Source of the DNA: Tolypeutes matacus
Lineage: Eukaryota; Chordata; Mammalia; Cingulata; Chlamyphoridae
Length of the DNA: 64,000 bases
Assembly (NCBI GenBank): GCA_026826555.1
Contig: JAKSZT010033848.1
Span: forward strand, 107,807 to 171,806
Direction: 5' to 3'
The notes under the pieces were generated by a model, which had not been told where the DNA came from, did no database searches, and was given only the letters and a program-made list of their open reading frames with translations. Positions 38,901 to 50,180 of this stretch are shown here, piece by piece. Position numbers and translations under genes: made by a program. The first letter of the stretch is position 1; each line of letters starts with the position of its first letter.

Positions 38901-39883
38901 ACAGGACCTTGAAATCGGAAATGGTTTCATGAACTTCACACCCAAAGCACAAGCAGCAAAAGAAAAAATTTCTCCTCAAAATTAAAAACTTTTGCACCTC
39001 AAAAGATGTTATCATGAAAATAAAAAGGCAGCCTACCCAATGGGAACAAACATTTGGCTTGCGTATATCTGACAGGAGCTTAATATCTTGCATACATAAA
39101 GAAATCCTACACCTCAAAAATAAAAAAGACAAACAACCAATTTAAAAATGGGCAAGTGACCTGAATAGACACTTCTCCAAGGAAAAAATACAAATGGCTA
39201 AAAAGCACATGAAAAGATGCTCAACGTCCCTATCTATTAGGGAAATGTAAGTCAAAACTACAATGAGATATCATCTTATACCCAATAGAATGGCAGCTAT
39301 TAAAAAAACAGTGGACTATAATTGTTGGAGAGGATGTGGAGGAATGGGAAACCTCACCCACTGCTGGTGAGAATGTAAAATGGTCCAGCCTTTGTGGAGG
39401 ACAGTTTGGCAGTTCCTCAAAAAACTAACTATAGAACTTCCATATGACCCAGCATTTCCACTGCTGGGTATATACCCAGAAGAAGTGAAAGCAAAGACAC
39501 AAACAGATATATGCATATCAATGTTCATAGTGGCATTATTCACCACTGCCAAAAGTTGGAATCAACCCAGGTGCCCATCAACAGATGAATAGATAAACAA
39601 AATGTGGTACATATATACAATGGAATATTACTCAGCTGTAAGAAAGAATAAAGTGCTAACACATGGGATAACATGGATGACTCTTGAGGAACTTATGTTG
39701 AGTGAAGCAAGCCAGGCATTGAAGGATGAACAGTACATGACCTCACTGATAAGAATTAAGGAACCTGGGCAGTCTCAGAGAGCTATTATCTGGAAGATAG
39801 GTTTACAAGAAATAGAAAAAGAGGAAAAGGTGATGAACCATCACCCATTTGGACATAATATATGGGAAGGTGAAAGAGTGTAG
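35985..39883 (+). pseudogene. LINE-1 ORF2 (endonuclease-RT), broken
   Basis: The start ATG at 35985 opens into RNSLRVIILNVNELNSPVKR, the usual ORF2 beginning. Endonuclease sequence follows (36310-36740), then RT ([20 protein letters not shown] at 37528-37587), the catalytic FADD at 38043-38054, and the C-terminal region up to the stop near 39883 (WEGERV at the end). The span of about 3.9 kb is normal for L1 ORF2, but stops and frameshifts are frequent. Pieces still open include 37134-37715 and 39602-39883. Confidence 0.9.
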
Positions 39884-42628
39884 CTGTGTATTGAAGTTAT
39901 AGGACAGGAGGGTAGTGATATTATTGGGTTAGGTGGTGCAGCATTCACAGGTGGGTAGATTGGGAAATGTGGGTTGGAGGTCTAAGGTACTTGGGGGAGG
40001 GTTGCAAGGGCAACCAGGTGAACATTGAGGAATTGCAGGTATGTGTTTGAAAGTACAAAATTGGGAATGCTCTTATGGCAATAGGACAAGGAAGGTTACT
40101 GGTTTACCGGGTTGGATGGGGGGCTGTTGGGATTGAGAATACCTGGAGCAGTCTTCTGGGGAGTGTGTGAGTGATCATTCTGTCAGGATGTGTTGGATTG
40201 GTGGGTGGATACCTGCATAATGAGCGGGAAGGAGTTGGACTCCCATCCTTGGGAGGACTGATTTTTTCACAAATAGACAGGTGTTAGTCTCTTGAGAGTA
40301 TGGGAGGTTCCTAATAAGGGAGGACAAACCAGTGTGTGAACACCTCAGTCTTGTTGCACGCACCTATGAATCTTGTCTTCCAAGGAGTGTAGCCAGTGGG
40401 TTGCCATGGACCCTGAGGGGAGGAGGAGTTAGGAATAGAATAGATAGAAGAGGGGATATTTAGTGGACAGTGAAAGTGTTCTACATGATCTTACAATGAT
40501 GGACACAGGGCATGGTAAATATCATCAAAATTTATAAGTGTACCATCTAAAATCTAAACCATAGTGTAAACTATTGACCATGTTTATTAGCTATGTTTCA
40601 CTATTTGTATGATCAGTTACAACAAAGGTACAATTCATATATAAAAAGGTATTAATATGGTGGAGAGGATAGGGGGAGGAGGTTCGGTATATGAGAGTCT
40701 CCTGTATTTTGTGTGTGACTTTGATGTGACCTAAAACTTCTTTGAAAACAAAATGAAAAATAGTGATACACTGGGGAATGAGTGGGGGAAAGTGCCAAGG
40801 TACAGATCGGACACCAGATATTGTGGTGATGAGGGGCAAAATGTCAAATGTCAAAAAAAAATTTTTTTTTTAATATTTTTCATTCTTTTAATATCCCAAT
40901 CTTTTAATTTAATTTAATTTATTTATTTTTTAATTTTATGCATTTTATCTCATATTTAGACTTCTCATTGTTGTTTCATTTTCCTACTAATTGTATTCAG
41001 CTATTGTAATGACTTCATCTTTGAAGAAGCTTTGGATCACAGAAGGGTTACAACTGAGGTAGGGGAGCATGGTTGGTGTGGGGTATCGGGGATAGGGGCT
41101 TCATGGGAGGAAGTTCACCTAAGCATACATATAAGGTATATAAAAAGGTTCAGATGTTCATGGGGCAATGACACAGTGGGTGGAAAGTCACACAATAAAT
41201 AAATGAAAGAATACTGAATTCCCATCCTAGAGTGCTCTGCTACATTCTCTAATGGAGCAGCAACAGTCCCTCAAGTGCAGGGGCAGTGACTGGAGAAGAA
41301 GGATGATCCACTGATGGGTCCTTGATATTGGTGACTAGCCACATGAGTCTTTGCTCTTGAAATTAAAACTTAGCCTATTGTTATGGGATGCCTAAGGGTT
41401 GCCTCCTGAGAGCCTCCATGTTGCTCAAATGTGGCCTCTCTCTAAGCCAAACCCAGCATATGAATGCATTACCTCTCCCTCCCCCCAGTGTGGGACATGA
41501 CTCCCAGGGATGAGCCTCCCTGACACCGAGGGATTGCTACCAAGTACCAACTACCAATGCAACTGGAAAAAGACCTGAATAAAAGGGGGAAAAGGTAAAG
41601 ACAAATGAGTTTATATGGCTAAGAGACTTCAAAGTGAGTCGAGAGGTTATCCCAGAGGTTACACTTACGCACATCTCAGCAGGATCTCATAGACTTCCCA
41701 AGTGAATGCTACCCCAATAGTGGGGCTCCTGAAGGCTCTCAGGACATCCAGGTCCCATGGTCAAGGCAGATAGCTCCAAAGTTTGGTGCCTTGTTAGTGG
41801 CCCCTACTTTGGAGTTTGTGCTCCTGAGAGTTACAGAGTTGGACTCAATTATGTATTCCCTGCAAATGGCTCACCTGTCCCTTCTATTTAAACCTATACT
41901 TGGTGCTGGAGTTTGTAGGTGTATATCCAGAGACTTGAGTCTTTGGGCTGTCCATGTGCCAGCTGGACCTGGAACCTCACTACACTTTAGCTCATTAGAC
42001 TTACCCAGGACAACTGGTGGGAATATGATGATGGACAAAGGCCATCCCAGGGAATGGAGAGAGTCTGCAGCTGCAGGAAGGATAGTCCTATCCATTTTCC
42101 CCATGGGATATAAGCCCCCTCACATTAGGACGTGGAGTGGACATCACCATCCCAGAATCCTCAGGATTGGGGGAAGAGCTATGGACTAGGGTGTACTTAC
42201 TGGTCTGCTACTATAGACATACTGTCTTTCTAGCAATGGAAGAAATTACAACATTGATGTGGAGCCAGGGGCCACCGGAGGCTCCAGGAGCAGAGAGAGT
42301 GAAAAATAGTTTTAATATGGGGGCTTTTTCAGGACTTGGGAATCTTCTTGAGTGGCTTTGCAATGACAGATATAGACCATTCTATATCATCATATAACAT
42401 GCAGAACTGTGTAGGAGACAGTGTAGACTACAATGTGAACTATGCTTCGTGCTTAATGGCAAAACCCCAGGATGCATTTATCAATTGCAATGAATGTGAT
42501 ACACTAATGAAGGATGTTTATGTGGGAGGTTGTGGCAGGTATGGGAAGTGGGGCATATGGGAATCTCTATATTTTTTGTGTAACATTTATGTAATCCAAA
42601 TATTTTTTTAAAAATTAAAAAAAAAGTA
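39884..42628 (+). repeat. Long LINE-1 3'UTR, reference copy
   Basis: 2.7 kb follows ORF2. The order is: proximal part (39884-40390), first end-like module (40390-40860), T-rich linker (40860-40960), core (40960-42280) and terminal module (42290-42628). The two modules share sequence: 'cttacaatgatggacacagg' and 'gactttgatgtgacctaa' in the first correspond to 'ctttgcaatgacagatatag' and 'acatttatgtaatccaaa' in the last. The core has an open sense frame at 41791-42189 (132 codons). Confidence 0.8.
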
Positions 42629-42735
42629 ATATATTCATACAATGGAATATTACTCAGCTATAAATGGGCATAATGTTTTGGTATATGCAGTAATATGAAT
42701 GGATCCATGAAGACTTTGGTAATGGTAGCACAATT
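42629..42735 (+). mobile_element. Old LINE-1 ORF2 C-terminal fragment, right part
   Basis: 'tcatacaatggaatattact' and 'aatatgaatggatccatgaa' continue the ORF2 C-terminal block cut at 35574. Confidence 0.75.
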
Positions 42736-42739
42736 TTGT

Positions 42740-43180
42740 TAATGTAAATTTTTTTTTATTATCAGCACCTAAATTTATTTTGTTTAATTAGACCATTTGT
42801 TTACAGAAAAATTATGCACAAAGTAAAGAGTTATCATATAACCCAGACAAATTTTTCCCTCTTATGGACATTTGACATTTGTATATTCTTCAAGGCTTCT
42901 ATTTCTTTATTGAGTTTTTGTTAGAACCTCCATCCATTATTGAAATTAGTGTATTAATGCTTCCTACTATTTCTTAGAACCATCTATTTATTCCTTCAAA
43001 TCTGACAACATTTGCCTCATATATGGCAGTTAATTGCATATGTATTTATAATTGTCTTCTCTTGAAATGACCACTTTATCAGTATATAGTGTTCTAATCT
43101 GTCCTCTGTTATAAATATATTTTAAATCAGAGCAGTTATATAATGGAAATTCATACCACTTAAGTATACACTTAAATTTG
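42740..43180 (-). mobile_element. Ancient LINE-1 fragments (3'UTR and endonuclease part)
   Basis: 42780-42880 resembles an old L1 3'UTR in antisense ('acagaaaaattatgcacaaa'). 42900-43150 resembles the antisense of the endonuclease end of ORF2 ('ttaattgcatatgtatttat', 'gaaatgaccactttatcagt'). Both are very diverged. Confidence 0.55.
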
Positions 43181-43216
43181 GTTAAAATGGGATCTTTTGT
43201 GTTATGGTGCCACAAT

Positions 43217-43278
43217 TTTATATATATAAATAAAATATATTAATATATATACATATATATTATATATATATATATAAC
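43217..43278. repeat. (TA)n microsatellite
   Basis: A run of tatata with a few interruptions. Confidence 0.9.
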
Positions 43279-43279
43279 A

Positions 43280-44330
43280 TTTCTGTCCCTGAATTACAGA
43301 TTAGTTCATCAATGTATTGCCTGCTAGAAATCATACTTCATTTTCAACAGATTTACTGCTGAAGTTATATCTCTGGTTAGCTTTGCTCAGCTCTTCCTGT
43401 TCTGGACTCTACCAATAGAACCCAAGTATATTTAAACTGAGAAGGCTTTAGAAAAAGCACAGAAAGTTTTTTGATCCAGGAGACCCTGCATACCTATTAA
43501 GTAAAGAAAATTATCAATGCTTCCATTAGCCAACATGACCCTCAGACTGAACACTAGACATACAGTCAAGTCAGGCCATGCATCTTTTTAACAAGTTTTA
43601 TTATAGGTCTTTATAGAGCAGCATCCAGGCTCCAGACCCAGCTGCAAAAGAAACCCCTTTTATGCAGTAGGGTCTGGTTGGGGCATAGCGGGTGTCTCTG
43701 GCTTCACACACTTCAGCTCAGAGATGGAAGTGGTGAGTAGGATATTAACTTTGGAATCAATGATACTCCTGCCCCACCACATGGCCACAGTATGACTGTG
43801 AGTGGGCTCTGTTTTGGACCCTGAATTCCAGGTAAACCTGTGTAAGAGGGAAGGAGAGGACAGACAGATCTGAGGGCCACAGACCACGAGGCCATATCTC
43901 CTTAAACAGATGAGGAAATGCACTCCATTTACTAAACCTCTACCCTGTAGAATAAGGAACCTCCTCGTGTACCAACAATTAAGATTAAAAGGTTCCTGAC
44001 TAGTCTTAGCTCCATACCTATTCCCTTGTAACACTCCAGTCTATCTAGTGAAAAAGCCCTTGCAGAGTTTTATCCCTTGTAACTAAGGAGATACAGCCCC
44101 CAAAGCAGCTGAAATTCATGTCTTGTTGGTGACAGGGCTCTTCTGGACCCCTTAACTCTGTACTTAGCAGTTACCCAGGGAGAGTACTGGAGGAACTAAG
44201 CTGGAGGGTTCTGCATAAAGTTTATGTCACGGATAGACACTGGGAGCGTTGTGTCTAGGTGATTCTAAAGTCAAGTCTATGTGTGTAAATTCTCTCATAA
44301 CTTTGTTAGTTTGCTCATGCCTAAGAACTC
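43280..44330 (-). other. Unrecognised stretch with mRNA-3'-end-like features
   Basis: This is less AT-rich than its neighbours. On the minus strand, 44034-43660 is open for 124 codons. About 75 bases past its stop, an AATAAA signal lies on the minus strand near 43597-43602, followed by an A-rich end. This would fit a processed pseudogene or an LTR; I recognise neither. The predicted peptide (ending PAMPQPDPTA) shows no domain I know. A poly-A at the plus-strand left end and a TSD were not found. Confidence 0.3.
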
Positions 44331-44450
44331 TTTTTTTTTTTTTCTTTTTTTTTCTTTTTTTTTTTTTATTATGGGTAAAAATCAAAATTCTCACAATACA
44401 TACAAACATTTGCATAATGATATATAAATATATGTGCATATATGTCACAA
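44331..44450 (-). mobile_element. Very short young LINE-1 tail
   Basis: A T-rich run (44331-44369) is followed by 'gggtaaaaatcaaaattctc' and 'acatttgcataatgatatat', identical in order to the tail of the copy at 9060-9165. The fragment breaks off after about 80 bp of element sequence, a 5'-truncated insertion. Confidence 0.75.
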
Positions 44451-44534
44451 AATGAATAACAGTGAAAGGTAATCTAAAATGAGTCTTTAAATGTCAATGC
44501 TATCTTGCAAACCCTAGAATTAGATGAAATAAAA

Positions 44535-45620
44535 TATATTTTTTTCTTTATTTTTTTAAAGATACTTAGATTACATAAATGTTACATAAAATATAGAGGG
44601 TATTCCCATATTTCCCAACCCCTACACCTACCACATTTTCCCATATATGAAACATCCTTCATTAGTGTGGTTCATTCATTAAAATTGATGGACACCATTT
44701 TGGAGCATTGCCACTAAGCATGTATTATAGTTTACACTATAGTTTACACTCTCTCCTGCACAATTTTGTAGGTTATGGTAAGATATAAAATGACCTTTAT
44801 CTGTCATTGCAATATCATTCAGGACAATTCCCAAGAATGAAAAATGCCCCCATATGACACCTGTTTTTCCCCCTCCCTGCCCTCAGAACCTCCAGTGGCC
44901 ACTTCCTCCTCCACATCAATGATATAAGTCCTTCCATTACTAGAATCACAATAAGTCTATAGTAGAATGCCAATAAGTGTACTTTAGTCCACAGTTCATT
45001 CCCCAATCCTGAGAATTCTGGGATGGTGATATCCACTTCAACTCTAATTGAGAGGGTGGTTTAATCCCATAGGGCAGATGGATAGGACAATCTTGCTTGC
45101 AGTTGTAGACTTCTTGAGATGGTTGTTGTCTATCATTGTCTCCTTGTTAGTTGTCCTGGGTGAGTCCAATGAATGGGAGAGTAGGTATTGCAACTCCATT
45201 GAGATTCAGGGCCCAGCTGGTACAAGGACAGCCCAAAGATTTGTGTCTCTTGAAAGTATACCTCTCAGCTCTAGTGCTAATAACAGGTTCAAACAGAAAG
45301 GTCAGAAGAGCCACGTGTAGGGAAACCACACCTGAGTCCAATTCTGTCACACTGGGGAGTATCAATTCCAAAGCAGGGCCCACTGGCAAGGCACCAAACT
45401 CCTAAGCTATCTGCCCTGACTATAGTGTCTGGATGTCTCCAGAGCCCTCAGGAGTCCTATTTGAGGTAGTATTTACTTTGGCAGTCAATTAGATCCTGCT
45501 GAGACGTGCATAAGTGTAACCTCTGGAAAGACCTCTGGACTCACTTTGAAGTCTCTTAGCCATATAAATTCATTTATCTTTACCTTTCCCCCCTTTTAGT
45601 CAAGGTCTTTCTCCAATTTG
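44535..45620 (-). mobile_element. LINE-1 3'UTR copy, truncated in the core
   Basis: The tail (T-rich, 44535-44560), terminal module (44565-44960) and core (44960-45620) are present. It ends at 'tagtcaaggtctttctccaa'. The sense frame in the core is shortened (45389-45147). Confidence 0.8.
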
Positions 45621-46101
45621 CAATTGAACTTGATATATAATTCACAAATGGAATTAGCTCAACTGGGGTTAAAGCAGAAAAACTTAGCAAAGTTGTTGCT
45701 AATAAAATTGTTTTAGTGCTTAGTTAATAAACAGAAGTGCACAAATTGTTTTTAAGTGCAAACTTACTAGAGACTTTACCCAAGAATTAAGACCATTACG
45801 TAGATACCTTTATATTATAAAACAGCAGAAGGATATTATCTTAATTTGCTATAACAGGGTGGATTTAGCCTAGACTTCACTATTGTGATGGTGATTATAA
45901 ACTGAGTTTGCTTTTGTTTATGGTTACTTCAGTTCTAGCTTCACCCTTTCCCTTTTCTTATGGCTATGATGGATTTAAGTTCTAACTGCCTTATCCTTGA
46001 TTGGTCTTTCTCTCACTGTTACTAGGATACAAAAGAAATAATCAGATGTGAATTAGATGGTAATGAAATGCTACCCACTCTTGGTACCAAATTTTATTTC
46101 T
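45621..46101. other. Non-coding DNA before the retroviral LTR
   Basis: AT-rich sequence without a recognisable feature. It may be host DNA or older retroviral sequence. Confidence 0.35.
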
Positions 46102-46568
46102 TGTGGTCAAGAACATCCTGCAAGAGAAATGAGATATGAAAAACAGCTTCAACCCATTGGCCAGACCTGCACATAAGAAGCCCATGAATGTCTTCACTTA
46201 AACTTGCTTAATTAACATAGTAAAATTCCCACCCTAGGGTGGAGTTATCTGCCCCTTTTTCTATCATACAATGTATGTGCAACCATGATTTCCTGAACAT
46301 ACTAATCATACAATTACATAACCAGCTATGTGCGTTCATCCACAAGCACAAAAGCTAAGGCATAATTGAAACATATTTTAATTAGAAACATAGGCATTTT
46401 AAGCAAGAGTGAAACTGCAGTGCAGGGAGTCAGGTCTGAGTTGCTTTAGAATGACCTTGGCTCTTTGTATCTGCAGCCACAATAAATGTGAGTTTTACCT
46501 AACTCTCGTGTTGATTTTCTTCTTACCAGCTCTGGTTATCCATAAAGGCCCAGCTTTGAGGTCTAACA
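46102..46568 (+). repeat. 5' LTR of a class I endogenous retrovirus (approximate)
   Basis: The right end is well placed: the sequence ends ...aaca at 46568, two bases before a primer binding site. A polyadenylation signal AATAAA lies at 46481-46486 with a T-rich region downstream, as in an R-U5 boundary. The left end (tgtggtcaag at 46102) is a guess based on the TG...CA rule. No second LTR is visible because L1 sequence takes over at 51029. Confidence 0.65.
46481..46486 (+). promoter_or_regulatory. LTR polyadenylation signal
   Basis: AATAAA within the LTR, about 80 bases before its 3' end, which is a typical position. Confidence 0.65.
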
Positions 46569-46570
46569 AT

Positions 46571-46588
46571 TGGTGACTCTGCCAGGAC
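46571..46588 (+). other. Retroviral primer binding site
   Basis: tggtgactctgccaggac starts two bases after the LTR and begins with TGG, the complement of a tRNA CCA end. I could not assign the tRNA with confidence. Confidence 0.65.
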
Positions 46589-46794
46589 CAAATAAATAAA
46601 CACAGTAACCAGAGAATGCTTCCGAAGTGGACTGCAGAGGGGGTTGTCTTCACCAAGACATCCCTGACTACAGCAGCCACTTGTGATTTTCCTGAAGACT
46701 CGGGGTTGACCCGTGGTGGATCCCCTTTCCAGCCACCAACAGAACCAAGGACCATGAATTTAGAATGGAGGACCAATTTGTCTCCTTCCCTTGG

Positions 46795-46804
46795 CAGGTG
46801 AGTT
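46795..46804 (+). promoter_or_regulatory. Likely retroviral leader splice donor
   Basis: gcaggtgagt matches the consensus splice donor and lies in the leader between the primer binding site and gag, where the env-splice donor is expected. Confidence 0.5.
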
Positions 46805-47005
46805 CATTACTTTATTAATTATTTTGGTTTTGTTTTTGGCTAACCATGAAGCATTTGGGTCTTTTTGCCAAAGAAGAGAAGGTTCAGATAGGAAGGGTGA
46901 GGCTTCATGAGTTTGAGTCCCACTCCCCCATTCACTTGAAGGGAAGCCCATTGCCTTTTGTGCCTTTGTTTTGGCTGTTCTCTCTCTTTTTTTCTTCCTT
47001 CTGCC

Positions 47006-47400
47006 ATGGGGAATGAGGCGTCAGTCCCTGAATGCTTATCATTAGGATGCATCATGTAAAAATGGTGTAAATTAGGGGGCTATGGGATATAGAAGCATAA
47101 ATTATTGTTTTGTAATGAAGTGTGGCCTAGATACAGATTAGATGATAGAAAATTTGACCAGAAAATAGACCTTTTCATTTTAACACAATATTGCAATTGA
47201 ACTTGTTTTGTAAATGGCAAGAAAAATGGGCAAAAGTCCCATATGTTCAAATCTTCTTTGAGTTGTGGAAAAGTAAAGAAACTAAAAAGTTGTGGGTTAA
47301 TCCTGTGTGAGTCCCCTTCAACCCTGGTCAAATATCTTAAAAGCAGCAAAAATCAAAGATATGAAATGGTGAAGCACTTGGAAATAGCCCTACCAAAAGA
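47006..47400 (+). pseudogene. ERV gag (matrix region) remnant
   Basis: gag encodes the structural polyprotein. The ATG at 47006 gives MGNEAS, with a glycine at position 2 suited to myristoylation as in gammaretroviral matrix. The following sequence keeps matrix-like wording but has several stops (the first about 15 codons in). Capsid and nucleocapsid are not visible: from about 47400 to 47650 nothing is clear, and pol sequence then appears, so a large deletion removed most of gag and the start of pol. Confidence 0.65.
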
Positions 47401-47654
47401 GTAAGAATTATAAGTCATATTAAGTGACCTTTATGTTTCTGTTGTGTGTCTTAACACTTTTGTGTTTGTCTGTTTGTTCAGTGTATATTTTCATACCTCT
47501 GGATGGTAATAGTAAATTAACAAATAGAAATTCTTGAAAGAGGTCTATTAAATGGCCAAAAATTAAATAAGTGCTTATGTTAATATACAAAGCAGAGAGT
47601 TTGCTTTATCAAAATAGCTTCTGTACTTTAATCTTATCATATTCTGAAACTCCA

Positions 47655-47739
47655 AAACAATTAATGGCATTTCTGGGGTTGTTGGTGTACTGGAAACCCT
47701 TCATCCCTCATTTAGCTGAAATATTAAAACCATTGTAGT
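47655..47739 (+). pseudogene. ERV pol fragment, end of reverse transcriptase
   Basis: A short open piece reads QLMAFLGLLVYWKPFIPHLA, the conserved connection after the RT palm of gammaretrovirus-like pol. It is cut by an L1 insertion at about 47740. Confidence 0.7.
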
Positions 47740-48433
47740 TCAACATCACTAATGATTCAGAAAATGCAAATCAAAACTACAATGAGCTATCATTTCATAC
47801 CTATCAGAGTGGCCACTATTAAAAAGACAGAACTACAAGTATTGTAGAGGATATGGAGAGATAGAAATACTTATTAATCATTGGTGGGAATTCAGAATGG
47901 TATAGCCACTGTGGAGGACTGTTTGGCAGTTCCTAAATAAGCTTAATATAGACATGCCTTGTGACCCTGCAATATCATTACTGGGTGTATACCCAGAAGA
48001 ACTGAGAGCAGTGACATGAACAAACATCTGTACACTAATGTTCATAGCAGCATTATTCACAAATGCCAATAGTTGGGAACAACCCAGGTGTACATCAACT
48101 GATGAGTGGATAAAAAACTGTGGTGTACTCACATGATGGAATATTATGAAGCTGTAAGAAGAAATGAAGTCATAAAGCATATGACAACATGTATGAACAT
48201 GGAGGACATTATGTTGAGTGAAGTAAGCCAGACACAAAAGGACAAATACTGTATGATTGTGTTACTATGAACCAAATATATTGTGTAACATATTGTATGA
48301 TTAAAAAATATATATATGTATCCAGTACATTTAATTGAGAAATATATGTTTTTTATTCAAACGTGTTTTCTTTTCTTTTTAAATTATTGTTTACATATTC
48401 AATTATGAAATGTACAAAATAAAGTTTTTAAAA
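47740..48433 (+). mobile_element. LINE-1 insertion inside the ERV, short-3'UTR type
   Basis: The insert starts within ORF2 (caacatcactaatg), runs through the C-terminal block (gtgtatacccagaagaac at 47985) and ends with codons for [10 protein letters not shown] and a stop near 48268. A short 3'UTR of about 150 bp follows, ending with an AATAAA (48418-48423). This 3' end is unlike the 2.7-kb type of the other L1s. I see no clear TSD. Confidence 0.8.
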
Positions 48434-48435
48434 AA

Positions 48436-50180
48436 GCTTTAAGAACTCCCCTGAAAAAAAATATTGTATGTATTAATCAGGAAATGTTGTGCATGGGAAT
48501 GGGAAGATCCCCAGGTGGCTGCTTTATAAAACTCAAGCAGTAAAGGGAATGGACTTTAAGTTATTCTGGGAATTGGATGTAGCCAGCACCAATATTAGCT
48601 TTGGGTGAGATTTCTGGCAAAAACAACATTCTAAAAAAAACCCTTGGATTTTAATCCAAATTGTTCAAGGGGGCCAAAATTATGCTATAGTGCCTTAAAG
48701 AAAAGCAACTATGTATAGCAAACCATGCCCTGTTGCAAGTAGAGGGCTTAGCCCAATAGTGACTGGTCGCTCTGGATACTGCCATCTCAATCCAGGGGAG
48801 AATTGCAGATAATAGAACCAAAATATGAACAATGGACTCTCATGGGCTGCCCTCCACATGAGAGAGATCTGTGGAAGGGCATTTGGGACACCTGCTAGTG
48901 ATGACAGGTAATGGTCTATCATGTCCCTGCCCACTCCTATAACAGACCTCTCAGGAATGTTGAGGCAGATGTCCTTGCAAAGATCTAAAACCATACCATT
49001 GAAACATGAGAAGCAGCAGAGTAGTTCCACAGGAAAAGGCAGACATTGTGGCTACCAGACCCTATGGCAGTAGTTACAACTACCTCTTACTTGCCAGCAG
49101 CTCATGGACATCACCCACAAGTGTCCATCATGCTCACTTTGATGACTGTGACAATTACCTTATTGGATGGGACATATTGGCCAAGCACAGATCCCAGTAG
49201 CATGATAGCATGATAGCAAAAGTATTACTTCCCACTCTCAGAAGGGGCACAGTATGCTTTCACTGTCTCAGACACAGCCCCAGAACTTGTAACCAGCAAG
49301 CTACTATTCGCTGCCTAAATAAAGTGCCCTATATGGAGTGTCAGCCCAAACTAACAGTGATAAAGCATACAGTCTTGGGCTGTGAATTAGGATATTGTTT
49401 AAACTTTCCATCTACCTTATAACTCCACTGGTGCAGGTGTTATAGAAAGGATGAATGGCCTTTTTAAAGGGAAAATTAAAAAATGATAAGGAATCTTTAC
49501 ATCAATGGACTAAGAAACTATATCCAACCTTAACACTTTTAAATTCAGCAACTCAGCCTGCAGCCCAGGCTGTAAATGAAATTCTAATAGCAGGACCAAT
49601 GCAAACATTGAGAATACAAGTTAAAGGACCAGTAGCCCTACAGCCCAAAAGGTGAAGTAATACTAATCTGTTGCTGCTTATGCCTCAAGCCACACCAACT
49701 GGGAAAATGAGGTCATTTGGCCATAGTACCGGCCTATGCAGAATTGCTGTTGGGAATTTTAAAACCATGGGAAGTAGGAGTCATCCAAAATATTGTTATA
49801 AAGTCACAGTTTAAATAAAAATACCAGTAAAAATTTTTTATATCACTGCAGAAAGCTCAAAGAATTTGGAATGGGAAAATGTTTGGTTTTAGAAACCTCC
49901 TTAGAAAACTCCCCTACCTGTTACATTATCTACTAATAGAAAGGTTGTTTGCATACTGTTAAACCAGCATCATATGCTCCTCCCCCCCTTTTCAGTGAGA
50001 AATCAGGTTCTTTTAAAAGTTTGAAGAAACATACACCCTGCAGATCAACTAAAACCAAAATGGGAAGGACCCTACATAGTATTATTAACCCTTTGTTCTT
50101 CTCTTAAGTTACAGAGAATCAAGCCCTGGGTTCATCATACTAAAGAAACAGATCTGATAAATGAAGGAGTTCCTGAACTG
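48436..50180 (+). pseudogene. ERV pol remnant, RNase H and integrase
   Basis: This part follows the L1. Stretches such as LSWAALHMREICG belong to the RNase H to integrase region, and VIERMNGLFKGKLK-type wording (near 49443-49490) followed by LHQWTKKLYPTLTLLNS (49500-49550) is the integrase C-terminal part. The end shows KWEGPYIVLL (near 50062-50090), a conserved gammaretroviral integrase tail. Stops and frameshifts occur throughout; the open piece 49455-49655 is one fragment. Confidence 0.75.

Larger units (their letters stand above)
35575..42628 (+). mobile_element. 7-kb LINE-1: ORF1 C-terminus, ORF2, long 3'UTR
   Basis: This is the most complete plus-strand L1 of the window and a useful reference. 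It starts inside ORF1, carries all of ORF2 (broken) and the whole 2.7-kb 3'UTR, and ends in an A-rich tail at 42600-42628. It interrupts an older ORF2 fragment (35480-35574 and 42629-42735). The target duplication is weak ('agcatatt' on the left, 'aatatatt' on the right), as expected for an old insertion. Confidence 0.88.
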
